Shown here one piece after another: positions 55,108 to 63,450 of a DNA stretch of 64,000 nucleotides. This DNA is from Microcoleus sp. EPA2 (GTDB lineage Bacteria > Cyanobacteriota > Cyanobacteriia > Cyanobacteriales > Microcoleaceae). Each line of letters opens with the position of its first letter. Positions within the stretch are counted from its first letter, which is position 1. The stretch covers positions 34,057 to 98,056 of the forward strand of contig JAHRFD010000024.1 in assembly GCA_020882975.1 (NCBI GenBank). The letters are read 5' to 3'. Position numbers and translations under genes: made by a program. The notes under the pieces were generated by a model. That model was not told the origin of the DNA and searched no databases. It saw nothing but the letters and a program-made list of their open reading frames with translations.

Positions 55108-55824
55108 TTATGCTAATTTTCCATCTTCCATGTTAATAATGCGATCGGCTATGTCCAAAATTCGGTTATCGTGGGTAACTAACAGAATGGTACAACCCTG
55201 CTCTTTGGCCAGTTTCTGCATCAAATTCACCACTTCGCGACCAGATTTGCTGTCCAGGGCGGCTGTGGGCTCGTCAGCTAACACAATTTGCGGGTGACTG
55301 ACTAATGCACGGGCGATCGCAACTCTTTGTTTCTGTCCCCCTGACAAGTCATCTGGATAATAGTTAATCCGCTGTTCCAGTCCTACTAATTCTAGCATTT
55401 TTGCAGAGCGATCGCGCATTTCGGAACGCGACAAATTGCCGTGAACTTCCAAACCCATTTGTACGTTTTGCAGTGCGGTCAAACTGCGGTGCAAGTTGTG
55501 CGCCTGAAAAATATAGCCAATTTTGCGCCGCGTCTTAACCAATTTATCTGGGCTGGCGTTACACATTTCTTGACCGAGAATTTTGAGACTTCCAGATTGA
55601 CCAGAACGCAGTCCACCAATCAAGGTTAAAAGGGTGGTTTTTCCAGAACCTGAAGGCCCTGTCATCAGGACAATTTCGCCTGCATTGATTTCTAGGTTAA
55701 TATCAAAAAGTACCTGTTTTCGCAGTTGACCTTGACCGAAGTAGTGGTCTAGTTTGTGCATGGAAATTACAGGTTCTGAAATGGGTAACTTGTTGGTTGT
55801 GGGGTTGACAATAGTGGAGTTCAT
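55108..55824 (-). CDS. devA: DevA-family ABC exporter ATPase
   Basis: 238 residues. Walker A TGPSGSGKTTLLTLIGG, Q-loop FQAHNLH, signature LSGGQKQRVAIARAL, Walker B VLADEPTAALD, and the His switch VTHDNR. Belongs to the LolD/MacB-like group; in heterocyst-forming cyanobacteria DevBCA pairs with TolC to export heterocyst glycolipids. Paralogs occur in non-heterocystous species with other envelope substrates, so the substrate here is open. Third gene of devBCA, 78 bp after devC. Confidence 0.9.
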   Translation of the reverse strand: MNSTIVNPTTNKLPISEPVISMHKLDHYFGQGQLRKQVLFDINLEINAGEIVLMTGPSGSGKTTLLTLIGGLRSGQSGSLKILGQEMCNASPDKLVKTRRKIGYIFQAHNLHRSLTALQNVQMGLEVHGNLSRSEMRDRSAKMLELVGLEQRINYYPDDLSGGQKQRVAIARALVSHPQIVLADEPTAALDSKSGREVVNLMQKLAKEQGCTILLVTHDNRILDIADRIINMEDGKLA

Positions 55825-55902
55825 AAGTTAAAGATTTGGATTTTTTTAACCACAGAGGGCGCAGAGAACACAGAGATAGATCGGAGAGAGCCGAAAGGCA
55901 GA

Positions 55903-57087
55903 TTAAAAAATGTCTGCGGGGTCGGCTGCTTGCAGTTTGCGAGTGGCAATAGTTCCTGAAATACTGCACATGATTGTGTTTAAAATTAATACGGTAATTG
56001 CCCGAATTAGGGTCATATACATGGGTAGATTTGTTGCTTTACGAGTTAAAGAATAGAGGCCGAAAGAAACTCCTAAACCAGGTAAAAAACCGAGAATTGA
56101 AAGAATTATAGCTTCTTCAAAAACAATGCCGAGTAAGTAAATATTGCGGTATCCCATTGCTTTAAAAGTAGCGTATTCTGCCATGTGGTCGCTGACATCG
56201 GTGGAGAGAACTTGATAAACAATAATGACACCAACTACAAAACCCATGGCGACGCCTAAGTTAAATACAAAGCCGACAGCAGTATTTTTAGCCCAATAAT
56301 TTTTCTCGAATTCTATAAATTCTGCTTTGGTTAATACCTTGACATCCGGTGGCAAATATGCTTTTAAAACTTGTTGGACTTGTACTGGATCGGCACCGGT
56401 TTGCAATTGAATTAATCCGGCATTAACACTCCCGGCATTTTGTTTGGGAAACAAGCGTAGGTAATTTTGATCGCTGGTGATTAAAGCTCCATCGGCTGCA
56501 AAAGATGCTCCAATGCTAAATAAGCCGTCGATCGTAATCGTGCGTCGATCGATCTCTGTTTTCACAATTTTTCCCTGATTGATTTGGGCGATCGCATCTT
56601 GATAGTCTCCCCTGGAAGCTCGGTCAAATAACACTGTATCCGGCAATTTAATCGAGTTCAAGTTTTGGTTGACTTCTGGCAGGGAAAAAGCAGGGCGATC
56701 GGGATCGAAGCCCACCACCATAATAGACGTTTCGCGACCTGTGGCCGGGACTTTCCAGTTAGCAAGTTTGACATAAAGTGGATCGGCCGATCGCACGCCC
56801 GGTACATTCATAGCCTGATATAATCTGCGCCGGGGAAACGAAGACAAATTCAGTAAATTGCGACCTTGGGGACTGACCAAAACTAAATCGGTTTGCAAAG
56901 TTTGGTGCAGGCGCGTATTGCTGCTGTAAAGCGCATTTTGGAAGCCCAACTGCATGAACATCAAAATGTCAGCAAAGGCAATTCCCGCTATAGCTACAGC
57001 CATGCGCCCTTTGTCATGACTCAGTTGCAGCCATCCGAGAGGAGTTCTGTTTCTTAACTGTTGTAATGGTTTGATTAGTCCAAGCAT
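55903..57087 (-). CDS. devC: DevC-family ABC exporter permease
   Basis: 394 residues from ATG 57087; the frame opens to 57132, but MLGLIKPLQQLRNRTPLGWL is the usual DevC start. One N-terminal helix (~25-45, MAVAIAGIAFADILMFMQLG), a large periplasmic domain (to ~265) and three C-terminal helices (FNLGVAMGFVVGVIIVYQVL; YLLGIVFEEAIILSILGFLP), the MacB/FtsX-type topology. It couples ATP hydrolysis by DevA to substrate passage through DevB. Confidence 0.9.
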   Translation of the reverse strand: MLGLIKPLQQLRNRTPLGWLQLSHDKGRMAVAIAGIAFADILMFMQLGFQNALYSSNTRLHQTLQTDLVLVSPQGRNLLNLSSFPRRRLYQAMNVPGVRSADPLYVKLANWKVPATGRETSIMVVGFDPDRPAFSLPEVNQNLNSIKLPDTVLFDRASRGDYQDAIAQINQGKIVKTEIDRRTITIDGLFSIGASFAADGALITSDQNYLRLFPKQNAGSVNAGLIQLQTGADPVQVQQVLKAYLPPDVKVLTKAEFIEFEKNYWAKNTAVGFVFNLGVAMGFVVGVIIVYQVLSTDVSDHMAEYATFKAMGYRNIYLLGIVFEEAIILSILGFLPGLGVSFGLYSLTRKATNLPMYMTLIRAITVLILNTIMCSISGTIATRKLQAADPADIF

Positions 57088-57191
57088 AGGATTGTGGATT
57101 TTAGATGTTAGATTTTGGATTGAAAAAAGCAACTCTCTATTCTCTTCCTCTGTGTCCTCTGCGCTCTCTGCGGTTAAAAACTTCTTAATCC

Positions 57192-58613
57192 TTAATTTCC
57201 GCCGATCGCCACCTTAACTTGTAAATTAGTCAATCCAGCGACTTTCCGACTAGAAACTGCATCTAAACGCACTTTCACTTCCACAATTCGAGCATCAATA
57301 TTCGCAGAAGGATCGGTATTAACAATGTTTTGCCGCTGTACTTGTAAGCCGATATGTTCAACAGTTCCCTGCAATTGGCCCTGGAAAGAATCGCTAGTAA
57401 TTTTAGCCGGCTGTCCAATTCGTACCTGATCCACATCGCTTTGGTAGATTTCAGCCACAGCCAACATCTCGCGAGTTTGTCCGAGTTCGACAATCCCGTC
57501 ATTCCCCACCTTTTCCCCTGGATATGCGTGAATTTTCAGGACTTGCGCGTCTCTGGGAGAGCGGATGTAAGCTAGAGCTAGATTCGCTTTGGCTTGTCTG
57601 GCGGCGGAAGTGGCGGAACTAACTTCGGCGCTGGCGGCTTCCACGTCTACGGGGCGAACTTCGGAAATGCGATCGAGATTTGCTACGGCTTCATTAATTT
57701 GCTGTTGTCGAGATTGCTGAATTTGGCTGAGTTTGGCTTGGGCTTCGTTAATCTGCTGCTGGCGGGATTGTTGAATTTGATTGAGTTTGGCTTGGGCTTC
57801 GTTAATCTGCTGCTGGCGAGATTGCTGAATTTGATTGAGTTTGGCTTGGGCTTCGTTTAGTTGTTGTTGCGCTGTTTCGGCGGCGAGTTTTTTGCTGTCG
57901 CTGGTGGAAGCGGAGATGGCTCCTTCTTTGTACAGTTGCAAGTAGCGCCCCTCCTCACTTCTGGCGTTGCGAAGTTCGGCTTCTAGACGGGAAATTGCGG
58001 CTTTTTGGGTTTGAATTTCCCCAAGCTGTTCCGCCCTGATGCGCGCAATGGTGGCTTGTTGCGCTGTGATTTCGGTACTGCGATCGACGGATGTGCGGGT
58101 GACGATCGCCTGTTGGGCTGTGATTTCGTTGGTGCGATCGGCTTCTAAACGGCCAATGGTGGCTTTCTGGGCTTGGATTTCGCCGTTTTTGGCTCCTGCT
58201 TTGACTTTTGCTAGATTTGCCTGGGCTACGCGCACTTGTTCTTGAGCTTGGTCGTAGGCTGCTTGCAGACGATCGCGACTGTCGAGAATGGCGATCGTTT
58301 CTCCTGTTTTCACCCTGTCTCCCTCTTTAACTAAGAGTCGATCGATCCGGTTTCCTTCGGCGGCACCGGAAGCAGAGACTTTAATTACTTCTCCTTTGGG
58401 TTCCAGTCGCCCCAAGGCTGTCACTGTGCTTAATTGCGCTGCTGTTGCCGCTGCTGTCGCTGCTACTGCATTGGGATCGGGTTGGCGCGATCGCCACATC
58501 GTGTAACCTGTGGTTCCCCCAGCCGTCAGGGTAGCTACTGCGGCCACTATTAGCAGTTGCTTAACTAGGGATGGATGTGAGGATAAGCTGTCTGCGGTTG
58601 GTTGATGTACCAT
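57192..58613 (-). CDS. devB: DevB-family membrane fusion protein (HlyD type)
   Basis: 473 residues. N-terminal anchor (~17-37, LLIVAAVATLTAGGTTGYTM), lipoyl-half segment with LLVKEGDRVKTGETIAILDS, then an unusually long alpha-hairpin (~115-340), and a closing YIRSPRDAQVLKIHAYPGEK with the beta-barrel domain to the end. The hairpin contains three tandem 18-residue repeats (QQQINEAQAKLNQIQQSR), lengthening the coiled coil. It bridges the inner-membrane permease to a TolC-like duct. First gene of the operon, divergent from the TetR gene. Confidence 0.92.
   Translation of the reverse strand: MVHQPTADSLSSHPSLVKQLLIVAAVATLTAGGTTGYTMWRSRQPDPNAVAATAAATAAQLSTVTALGRLEPKGEVIKVSASGAAEGNRIDRLLVKEGDRVKTGETIAILDSRDRLQAAYDQAQEQVRVAQANLAKVKAGAKNGEIQAQKATIGRLEADRTNEITAQQAIVTRTSVDRSTEITAQQATIARIRAEQLGEIQTQKAAISRLEAELRNARSEEGRYLQLYKEGAISASTSDSKKLAAETAQQQLNEAQAKLNQIQQSRQQQINEAQAKLNQIQQSRQQQINEAQAKLSQIQQSRQQQINEAVANLDRISEVRPVDVEAASAEVSSATSAARQAKANLALAYIRSPRDAQVLKIHAYPGEKVGNDGIVELGQTREMLAVAEIYQSDVDQVRIGQPAKITSDSFQGQLQGTVEHIGLQVQRQNIVNTDPSANIDARIVEVKVRLDAVSSRKVAGLTNLQVKVAIGGN
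57694..57855 (-). repeat. Three tandem 54-bp repeats inside devB
   Basis: Units at 57694-57747, 57748-57801 and 57802-57855 are nearly identical and each encodes 18 residues of the coiled-coil hairpin (roughly two and a half heptads). Recent tandem duplication is likely. Confidence 0.9.
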
Positions 58614-58639
58614 GACACACCTCTTTTTTTAGGGTACAA

Positions 58640-58686
58640 AACTAAACGGTTTAGTTCTTATATGTTTTAAGACTAAACCGTTCAGT
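58640..58686. promoter_or_regulatory. Operator-like palindrome pair between devB and tetR
   Basis: AACTAAACGGTTTAGTT at 58640-58656 is palindromic around a central base. ACTAAACCGTTCAGT at 58672-58686 is a second, slightly imperfect copy. They lie about 32 bp apart, three helical turns, in the 116-bp divergent promoter region. Such sites are expected for the TetR-type regulator next door. Confidence 0.65.
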
Positions 58687-58729
58687 ATAATAATGTCAAG
58701 AGCCCAAGCAAAAATTACAAAAACCAACA

Positions 58730-59344
58730 ATGGCAAAGACAAAACCGATGGAACCAGACGCAAGCACAGGAGGTGACAAAAGCGAGCAAATCCTCCAAGG
58801 TGCGATGCAAGAATTTTTAACCCACGGCTATGCGGGCACGAGTATGGACAAGGTAGCGAAGACGGGGGGAGTTTCCAAAGCCACGGTTTACAGCTATTTT
58901 CAAGACAAAGAGGGATTGTTTGCGGCCTTGATTCAACGGCTAGCGGCAGAAAAGTTAGTTTATTTTCCGGTACCTGAAACTGAACCGGCGATCGCCCTGC
59001 GATTTATTGCTACCACTTTACTAGATCAAGCCACTCACGAACCTCATTTTCTCACCTTCGTGAGGTTAGTGATTGCTGAATCTGGGCGTTTTCCCCAGCT
59101 AGCCCAGATATTTGTGAAAAACCTAGCGAAACCGGGGATTGAGCGACTTACTCAATATTTGGCATCTCGCCGGGAGTTGCAATTAGCCGATCCTGAAGCC
59201 ACAGCGCGGATTTTTATTGGATCTTTGGTGTATTTCCAGTTAACGCAGCATATGATGCACGGCCAAGAAATTATACCAATGGAGCGCGATCGACTGATCG
59301 AGGGCTTGATGCAGTTGATTTTGCGATCGCCATCAAATCTTTAA
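58730..59344 (+). CDS. TetR-family transcriptional regulator
   Basis: 204 residues. The N-terminal HTH (about 18-65) has QILQGAMQEFLTHGYAGTSM, DKVAKTGGVSKATVYSYFQD and KEGLFAALI, the classical TetR signature. The ligand domain follows (IGSLVYFQLTQHMMH), similar to the AcrR/TetR_C group. It is divergent from devBCA, with two matching palindromes in between, so it probably represses that exporter and itself and releases when its ligand binds. The ligand is unknown. Confidence 0.93.
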   Translation: MAKTKPMEPDASTGGDKSEQILQGAMQEFLTHGYAGTSMDKVAKTGGVSKATVYSYFQDKEGLFAALIQRLAAEKLVYFPVPETEPAIALRFIATTLLDQATHEPHFLTFVRLVIAESGRFPQLAQIFVKNLAKPGIERLTQYLASRRELQLADPEATARIFIGSLVYFQLTQHMMHGQEIIPMERDRLIEGLMQLILRSPSNL

Positions 59345-59360
59345 AACTTGAGATACCCGA

Positions 59361-59576
59361 TAGGTTAGGTAATGGGTAATGGGTAATGGGGCACTTGTGC
59401 GATCGCGTTGTCGAAGTATAGGGCACTTCGGCTCTAGCGTTGTCGAAGTATAGGGCATTACCTATTACCTATTACCTATTACCTATTACCTATTACCTAT
59501 TACCTATTACCTATTACCTATTACCTATTACCTATTACCTATTACCTATTACCTATTACCTATTACCTATTACCTC
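59361..59576. repeat. Heptanucleotide tandem repeat and flanking short repeats
   Basis: About 17 copies of ATTACCT run from 59457 to 59574. Before them lie AATGGGT/AATGGGG copies (59370-59390, the inverse type) and two copies of GCGTTGTCGAAGTATAGGGC at 59405-59425 and 59437-59457. A slippage-prone, non-coding tract between the TetR gene and the convergent MscS gene. Confidence 0.95.
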
Positions 59577-59603
59577 ATCTTTCTGAGAACGGCTATATTA
59601 AAT

Positions 59604-61181
59604 TCAAACACTAAATATATTTTTCAGCCGTTTCCTAACCCAATTTACAGGATTTTCATCATCTTCGGCTGCATCTACCAATTGCATTTCTCGCAGTTCC
59701 TGCTGTCTTTCACTTAATTCTTCCTTATGTTTGACTATTTCTTGAATAATTTGCTCGTACAAATCCGGTCGTTCCGTTAAAACCTTTTGGAAACCTTCTT
59801 TATTGATCGCAAACAAAATCGTTTCTTCCAAAGCCCTCACCGAAGCAGTTCTGGGGATTCCTAACATCAAAGAAAGTTCCCCAAAAAACTTGCCAGTATC
59901 TAGATTATTTAAGTGTTTATCAATGGCTTCGACAAAAACCTCCACTGACCCAGAAAGAATCATATAAAAAGCATCTCCTGGGTCGTTTTCCCGGAACAAA
60001 ACTTCTTGGGGACGTAGACGCTGGCGGTATCCAACTTCTATCAATTGTCGCAATTCAATATCGGTGAGATGTTCAAAATATGTCACCTCTCGCAGCAAAC
60101 CGCTTAGGGAAGACGGCTTTTTTATTCCCTTGGGCAGAATTGGCATTTTGTGACTATTTTCAAAAACAACACCGGGGTTATTTACCGTTTCATTTTTGTG
60201 GAATACAGACCAAATAAATTCAGGATTTTTTAAATATAAATCTCTGTCATTGGACGGGAAATCGATTCCCTGCTGACGGAAATTATACTCAATGGCAAAA
60301 TTTAAAGAACTTTTAATTACTTCTCGATCCGTTGGTCTGTCAGTCCAAACTAAAAGTTCAAATTTAAAGCAATCATCCCCAAACTCAACAAAGAAGACCT
60401 TCGGATTTGGTTCGTACAAAACACCTGCTTCAGCGTAAGCAATCTGTAACAAAGTTTCTGTAACTAACAGCGGGTCGCTATTCTCCGATACTTCTATGGA
60501 AAGTCTCAGACAAAGTAGCGGATTTTGGTAACTCCAGTTAACAATTTTGTTGCTAATCATCTTACTATTGGGAACTATGACGCTGGAGTCGTCATTAGTT
60601 TTGATAATAGTCGAGCGAATAGATATTTTTTTGACTATTCCCATCAATCCTTCTAATTCCACGAAGTCTCCGACTTTGACAGGTCTGTCTAAAAGCAACG
60701 TCAGCCCGCTGACAAAGTTGGTTGTCAAATCCTGAATTCCGAAGCCAATACCCACTCCCAATCCACCCGCAACCACAGCAAAGGAAGCAAGATTAAATCC
60801 GATTCCTTGGATCGAAATAACCACACCAAAAGCTACGATCAAATATCGAATTATTACGGAAATTGCTTCCCGGTTGCCTTCGTCTATTCCCAGTTTTAAG
60901 AGCAACCTTTCTTTGATAAAAGTTGTAAATCCTTGGGAAATGATTAAAACGATTATAAATGATATAATCAATTCTATCAGTGACCGTAGAGAGACGGGAT
61001 TTTCGCCGATTTGAAATATAGTAGATGTAAAGAGTTGAGAAATACCTATCAACAATTCTTCGGGGATCGTATTCACTTTTAACTTAGAAAAAATGGGGTA
61101 TTTTAGTAGTAATGACTTTAGTCCTAGGTCCGAAGCTGGAACGAAAAAGACTGAAGTTATTAGTACCAAGTTTTGATACAA
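59604..61181 (-). CDS. MscS-family mechanosensitive channel with C-terminal cyclic-nucleotide-binding domain
   Basis: 525 residues from a TTG at 61181. Helices at about 66-88, 110-130 and 133-165. The third is the pore-lining TM3 type (SFAVVAGGLGVGIGFGIQDL), followed by the MscS beta-domain (VKVGDFVELEGLMGIVKKIS). The C-terminal 130 residues form a CNB domain: LIEVGYRQRLRPQEVLFREN, DAFYMILSGSVEV, and the phosphate-binding cassette FGELSLMLGIPRTASVRA. It probably opens under hypo-osmotic stress or membrane tension, with cAMP or cGMP as a possible modulator. It ends with a short basic/acidic tail. It lies 12 bp downstream of the acetyltransferase gene on the same strand. Confidence 0.88.
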   Translation of the reverse strand: MYQNLVLITSVFFVPASDLGLKSLLLKYPIFSKLKVNTIPEELLIGISQLFTSTIFQIGENPVSLRSLIELIISFIIVLIISQGFTTFIKERLLLKLGIDEGNREAISVIIRYLIVAFGVVISIQGIGFNLASFAVVAGGLGVGIGFGIQDLTTNFVSGLTLLLDRPVKVGDFVELEGLMGIVKKISIRSTIIKTNDDSSVIVPNSKMISNKIVNWSYQNPLLCLRLSIEVSENSDPLLVTETLLQIAYAEAGVLYEPNPKVFFVEFGDDCFKFELLVWTDRPTDREVIKSSLNFAIEYNFRQQGIDFPSNDRDLYLKNPEFIWSVFHKNETVNNPGVVFENSHKMPILPKGIKKPSSLSGLLREVTYFEHLTDIELRQLIEVGYRQRLRPQEVLFRENDPGDAFYMILSGSVEVFVEAIDKHLNNLDTGKFFGELSLMLGIPRTASVRALEETILFAINKEGFQKVLTERPDLYEQIIQEIVKHKEELSERQQELREMQLVDAAEDDENPVNWVRKRLKNIFSV

Positions 61182-61193
61182 TTTAAACGATCG

Positions 61194-61871
61194 CTAGGAA
61201 CTTTTTTTGATTTCTCGTCGAGCGCACGGACGACAAGGAGTACCCATGCAAACAAAGCCGGCGGGCATATTTTTAAAGACACTGCTACGAGCTCCAATTA
61301 AAGCGTTAGCACCGATTTCCACACCAGGACCAATGAAACAGTCGGTGGCAATCCAAACGCCATGATTAATGATAACAGATGCTGCGATTAACCCAAAGGC
61401 TGGGTCTTCGGGGTCATGACTACCAGTGCAGAGGTAGCTTTTTTGAGATATGACGCAGTGTTTGCCGATCGCAATTCGATCCAAACTATACAAAACCACA
61501 TCATCTCCGATCCAACTGTAATCCCCGATTTCAATTTTCCAAGGATAGGTAAAACGGGCTGTAGGGCGGATAATCACCCCAAAACCTATTTTGGCTCCAA
61601 ACAAGCGCAACAGCCACCTTCTGACACCATTTACAGGGTGTGGAGTTAATGGAAAAGCGATCGCCTGTACTAACCACCAAAGCAAAATCAGCCAACCGGG
61701 CCTTCCGCGATCGAACTTTGATTGATCGTACTTCCGTAAATCAACTAAAGATTCCCCTGTGAAAGTATGTGGTTCGTTGTCGTCAATTGGATCGTAATTG
61801 ATTTGATAATTTGGGGAATTTGCGATCGGCTGTTGCGGTTCCCGGTCGGGACTTGGCGTATAATGAGTCAT
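61194..61871 (-). CDS. WcaF-like hexapeptide-repeat acetyltransferase
   Basis: 225 residues. The N-terminal ~45 residues are polar. A membrane-associating segment (LILLWWLVQAIAFPLTPHPV) precedes a left-handed beta-helix of hexapeptide repeats (IGFGVIIRPTARFTYPWKIE, IGDYSWIGDDVVLYS, VEIGANALIGARSSVFKNMP). It resembles colanic-acid WcaF and related O-acetyltransferases, which use acetyl-CoA to decorate exopolysaccharide sugars. SHDPEDPAFG contains the usual catalytic-type His. First gene of a pair with the MscS channel. Confidence 0.9.
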   Translation of the reverse strand: MTHYTPSPDREPQQPIANSPNYQINYDPIDDNEPHTFTGESLVDLRKYDQSKFDRGRPGWLILLWWLVQAIAFPLTPHPVNGVRRWLLRLFGAKIGFGVIIRPTARFTYPWKIEIGDYSWIGDDVVLYSLDRIAIGKHCVISQKSYLCTGSHDPEDPAFGLIAASVIINHGVWIATDCFIGPGVEIGANALIGARSSVFKNMPAGFVCMGTPCRPCARREIKKSS

Positions 61872-61915
61872 CTAATATTTAATTGAAAATCAAGTTTAAC
61901 TTTAAGGACTGCTCA

Positions 61916-62710
61916 ATGACATTTCCAGTTAGGGACAATTTTAACTCTGAAAACACCAATAATCTAGCCCCAGGTGGCAATCCCAATCCCAGAATTCCCA
62001 AAGTACAGCTTTTGCAAACAGCTTTGGTACTACTTAGTAGCTTTTTTGTAGCAGAGTTAATCGCCGCCATCAACTCTCACAGTTTGTCCCTATTAGCAGA
62101 TGCCGGTCACGTTTTTTCAGATGTAGCAGCTTTAGCAATAACTTTAATCGCCACTTGGTACTCATCAGTTAAAAGAAGTAAATCAGTGGATTGTGCGATC
62201 GCCTCTTCCCCAATTCCCGCGCGCCCAGAAATCATTGCTGCTTTAATTAATAGTATCAGTTTAGTGGCGATCGCTCTATGGATTGGCACCGAATCCATCG
62301 CCCGTTTGCTGTCCCCAACCCCCGAAGTCGAAGGACTCCCGATGTTAATTACCGCCATAGTCGGTTTAAGCATCAACTCCATCAACGCTTGCTGCTTGCA
62401 TTCCTGCTGTCACGGCGACTTGAACCTCAAAAGCGCCTTTCTGCACGCCGTAGCCGATATATTTTCATCGGTGGGAGTAATCTTAGCGGCGATCGCGGTA
62501 GCGTGGCTGCACTGGAATTGGGCTGACGGCTTAATTAGCTTGCTAGTATCAGTATCAATTATTTTATTAACTCTACCATTGCTAATACAAAGCATCCAAT
62601 TGCTGCTAGGAAATGTATCAGCAATATCCGCAATTCAACAACCGTGCGATTGCGAAAAAGTGAGGGCAGAAAAATTGCTGTTTCCATCGCTAGAAGAACT
62701 AATTAAATGA
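61916..62710 (+). CDS. Cation diffusion facilitator (CDF) transporter
   Basis: 264 residues from ATG 61916, which has AAGGA seven bases upstream; the frame opens back to TTG 61883. Six predicted helices. LLADAGHVFSDVAALAITLI carries the HxxxD metal-binding pair of TM2, and CCLHSCCHGDLNLKSAFLHA and VADIFSSVGVILAAIAVAWL contain the TM5 HxxxD pair. Exports Zn, Fe, Mn or Co from the cytosol by H+ antiport. The usual cytoplasmic C-terminal domain (~90 residues) is reduced to ~45, ending in a Cys pair (CDCEK). Metal specificity unknown. Confidence 0.9.
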   Translation: MTFPVRDNFNSENTNNLAPGGNPNPRIPKVQLLQTALVLLSSFFVAELIAAINSHSLSLLADAGHVFSDVAALAITLIATWYSSVKRSKSVDCAIASSPIPARPEIIAALINSISLVAIALWIGTESIARLLSPTPEVEGLPMLITAIVGLSINSINACCLHSCCHGDLNLKSAFLHAVADIFSSVGVILAAIAVAWLHWNWADGLISLLVSVSIILLTLPLLIQSIQLLLGNVSAISAIQQPCDCEKVRAEKLLFPSLEELIK

Positions 62711-62805
62711 TGTCTCCTCATCTGCGTTCATCAGCGTACATCCGCCACCATCTGCGGTTAAAATCAAAGAAACCGGGTTTTTAACCCCCGCGCTGTCGCC
62801 CACAA

Positions 62806-62940
62806 CCGCCAGGGGTTGAAACCCCTGGCTAATAGCGAAAGTTGGTTGAAACCGACTGAAGATTCGAGATAAAAATGAAAAACTCTTTAGTCCTCTTAAG
62901 AGGACTTTCGCTATGAGACAGGGGTTTCAACCCCTGGCGG
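62806..62940. repeat. 135-bp compound palindrome
   Basis: Outer arms of 22 bp (62806-62827 and 62919-62940) contain CCGCCAGGGGTTGAAACCCC and its inverse, inner arms TAGCGAAAGT (62833-62842) and ACTTTCGCTA (62903-62912). Off-centre sits the perfect 18-bp palindrome AGTCCTCTTAAGAGGACT at 62889-62906. Each outer arm is itself palindromic. MITE-like. Confidence 0.85.
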
Positions 62941-63020
62941 ACTTTCGGGATAACCGAGGTTTCTGGCCAGCCGCACAATCAAAGAAACCGGGTTTTTTCC
63001 CATCTCTTTCATACATCCTG

Positions 63021-63306
63021 TACGGGCGGGTTCGCCAACAATAATTGCCCAAAACCAACAATCTCAAAAACCCGCCCAACCCAACCAATAATCATCATGT
63101 ACATTTTTGCGATGCGATGCAAATTTCAGGTTGACATCGGTTATTGGCGGTGTGGGGGCGGGTTTATATAGATGGTTGGTAATTGTTATATATGGTTGGT
63201 GAACCCGCCCCTACAAAATACGGTGCCTGTAGGGGCGGGTTCCACCAACCATAATCGCCCCAAATAAACAATCTCAAAAACCCGCCCCCACCCACCCACC
63301 GATCGT
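63021..63306. repeat. GGGCGGGTT direct-repeat pair
   Basis: 63021-63075 and 63234-63286 share the order GGGCGGGTTC, CAACNATAAT, GCCC and AACAATCTCAAAAACCCGCC. Between them lie inverted pieces (GGGCGGGTTTATATAGATGG and its inverse). Related to the common intergenic GGGGCGGG elements of cyanobacteria (inference). Confidence 0.7.
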
Positions 63307-63344
63307 GATAAAATAAACTTCGGTGTCACCCACAACTCCCCACA

Positions 63345-63429
63345 ATAGACGAAACCCGCGATCGAGCCTACCTGCAATTGATTAACGCCCTGCTGAATTG
63401 CCCCAACGGTGAAGCGAATCAAATATTGT
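63345..63429 (+). pseudogene. N-terminal fragment resembling cyanobacterial TPR/CHAT-type proteins
   Basis: A frame with no start reads IDETRDRAYLQLINALLNCP followed by NGEANQIL. This resembles the opening (MDExRxxAYLxLIxxLLxCP) I associate with large cyanobacterial TPR/CHAT proteins. The initiator is ATA rather than ATG, and the frame runs into a dispersed repeat and stops. A relic, about 28 codons. Confidence 0.5.
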
Positions 63430-63450
63430 ACTTTTTTTGTGCAGAAAAAC

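Noticed and set aside
59457-59574. Telomere-like or origin iteron array
   Set aside because: A simple heptamer slippage tract with no dnaA boxes or replication gene nearby.
62806-62940. TTGAAACCCC units as a CRISPR repeat
   Set aside because: Two inverted arms of one palindrome, not direct repeats.
63186-63422. 78-codon minus-strand frame in the repeat region
   Set aside because: Built of GGGCGGGTT repeats and the antisense of the TPR/CHAT-type relic; no protein character.
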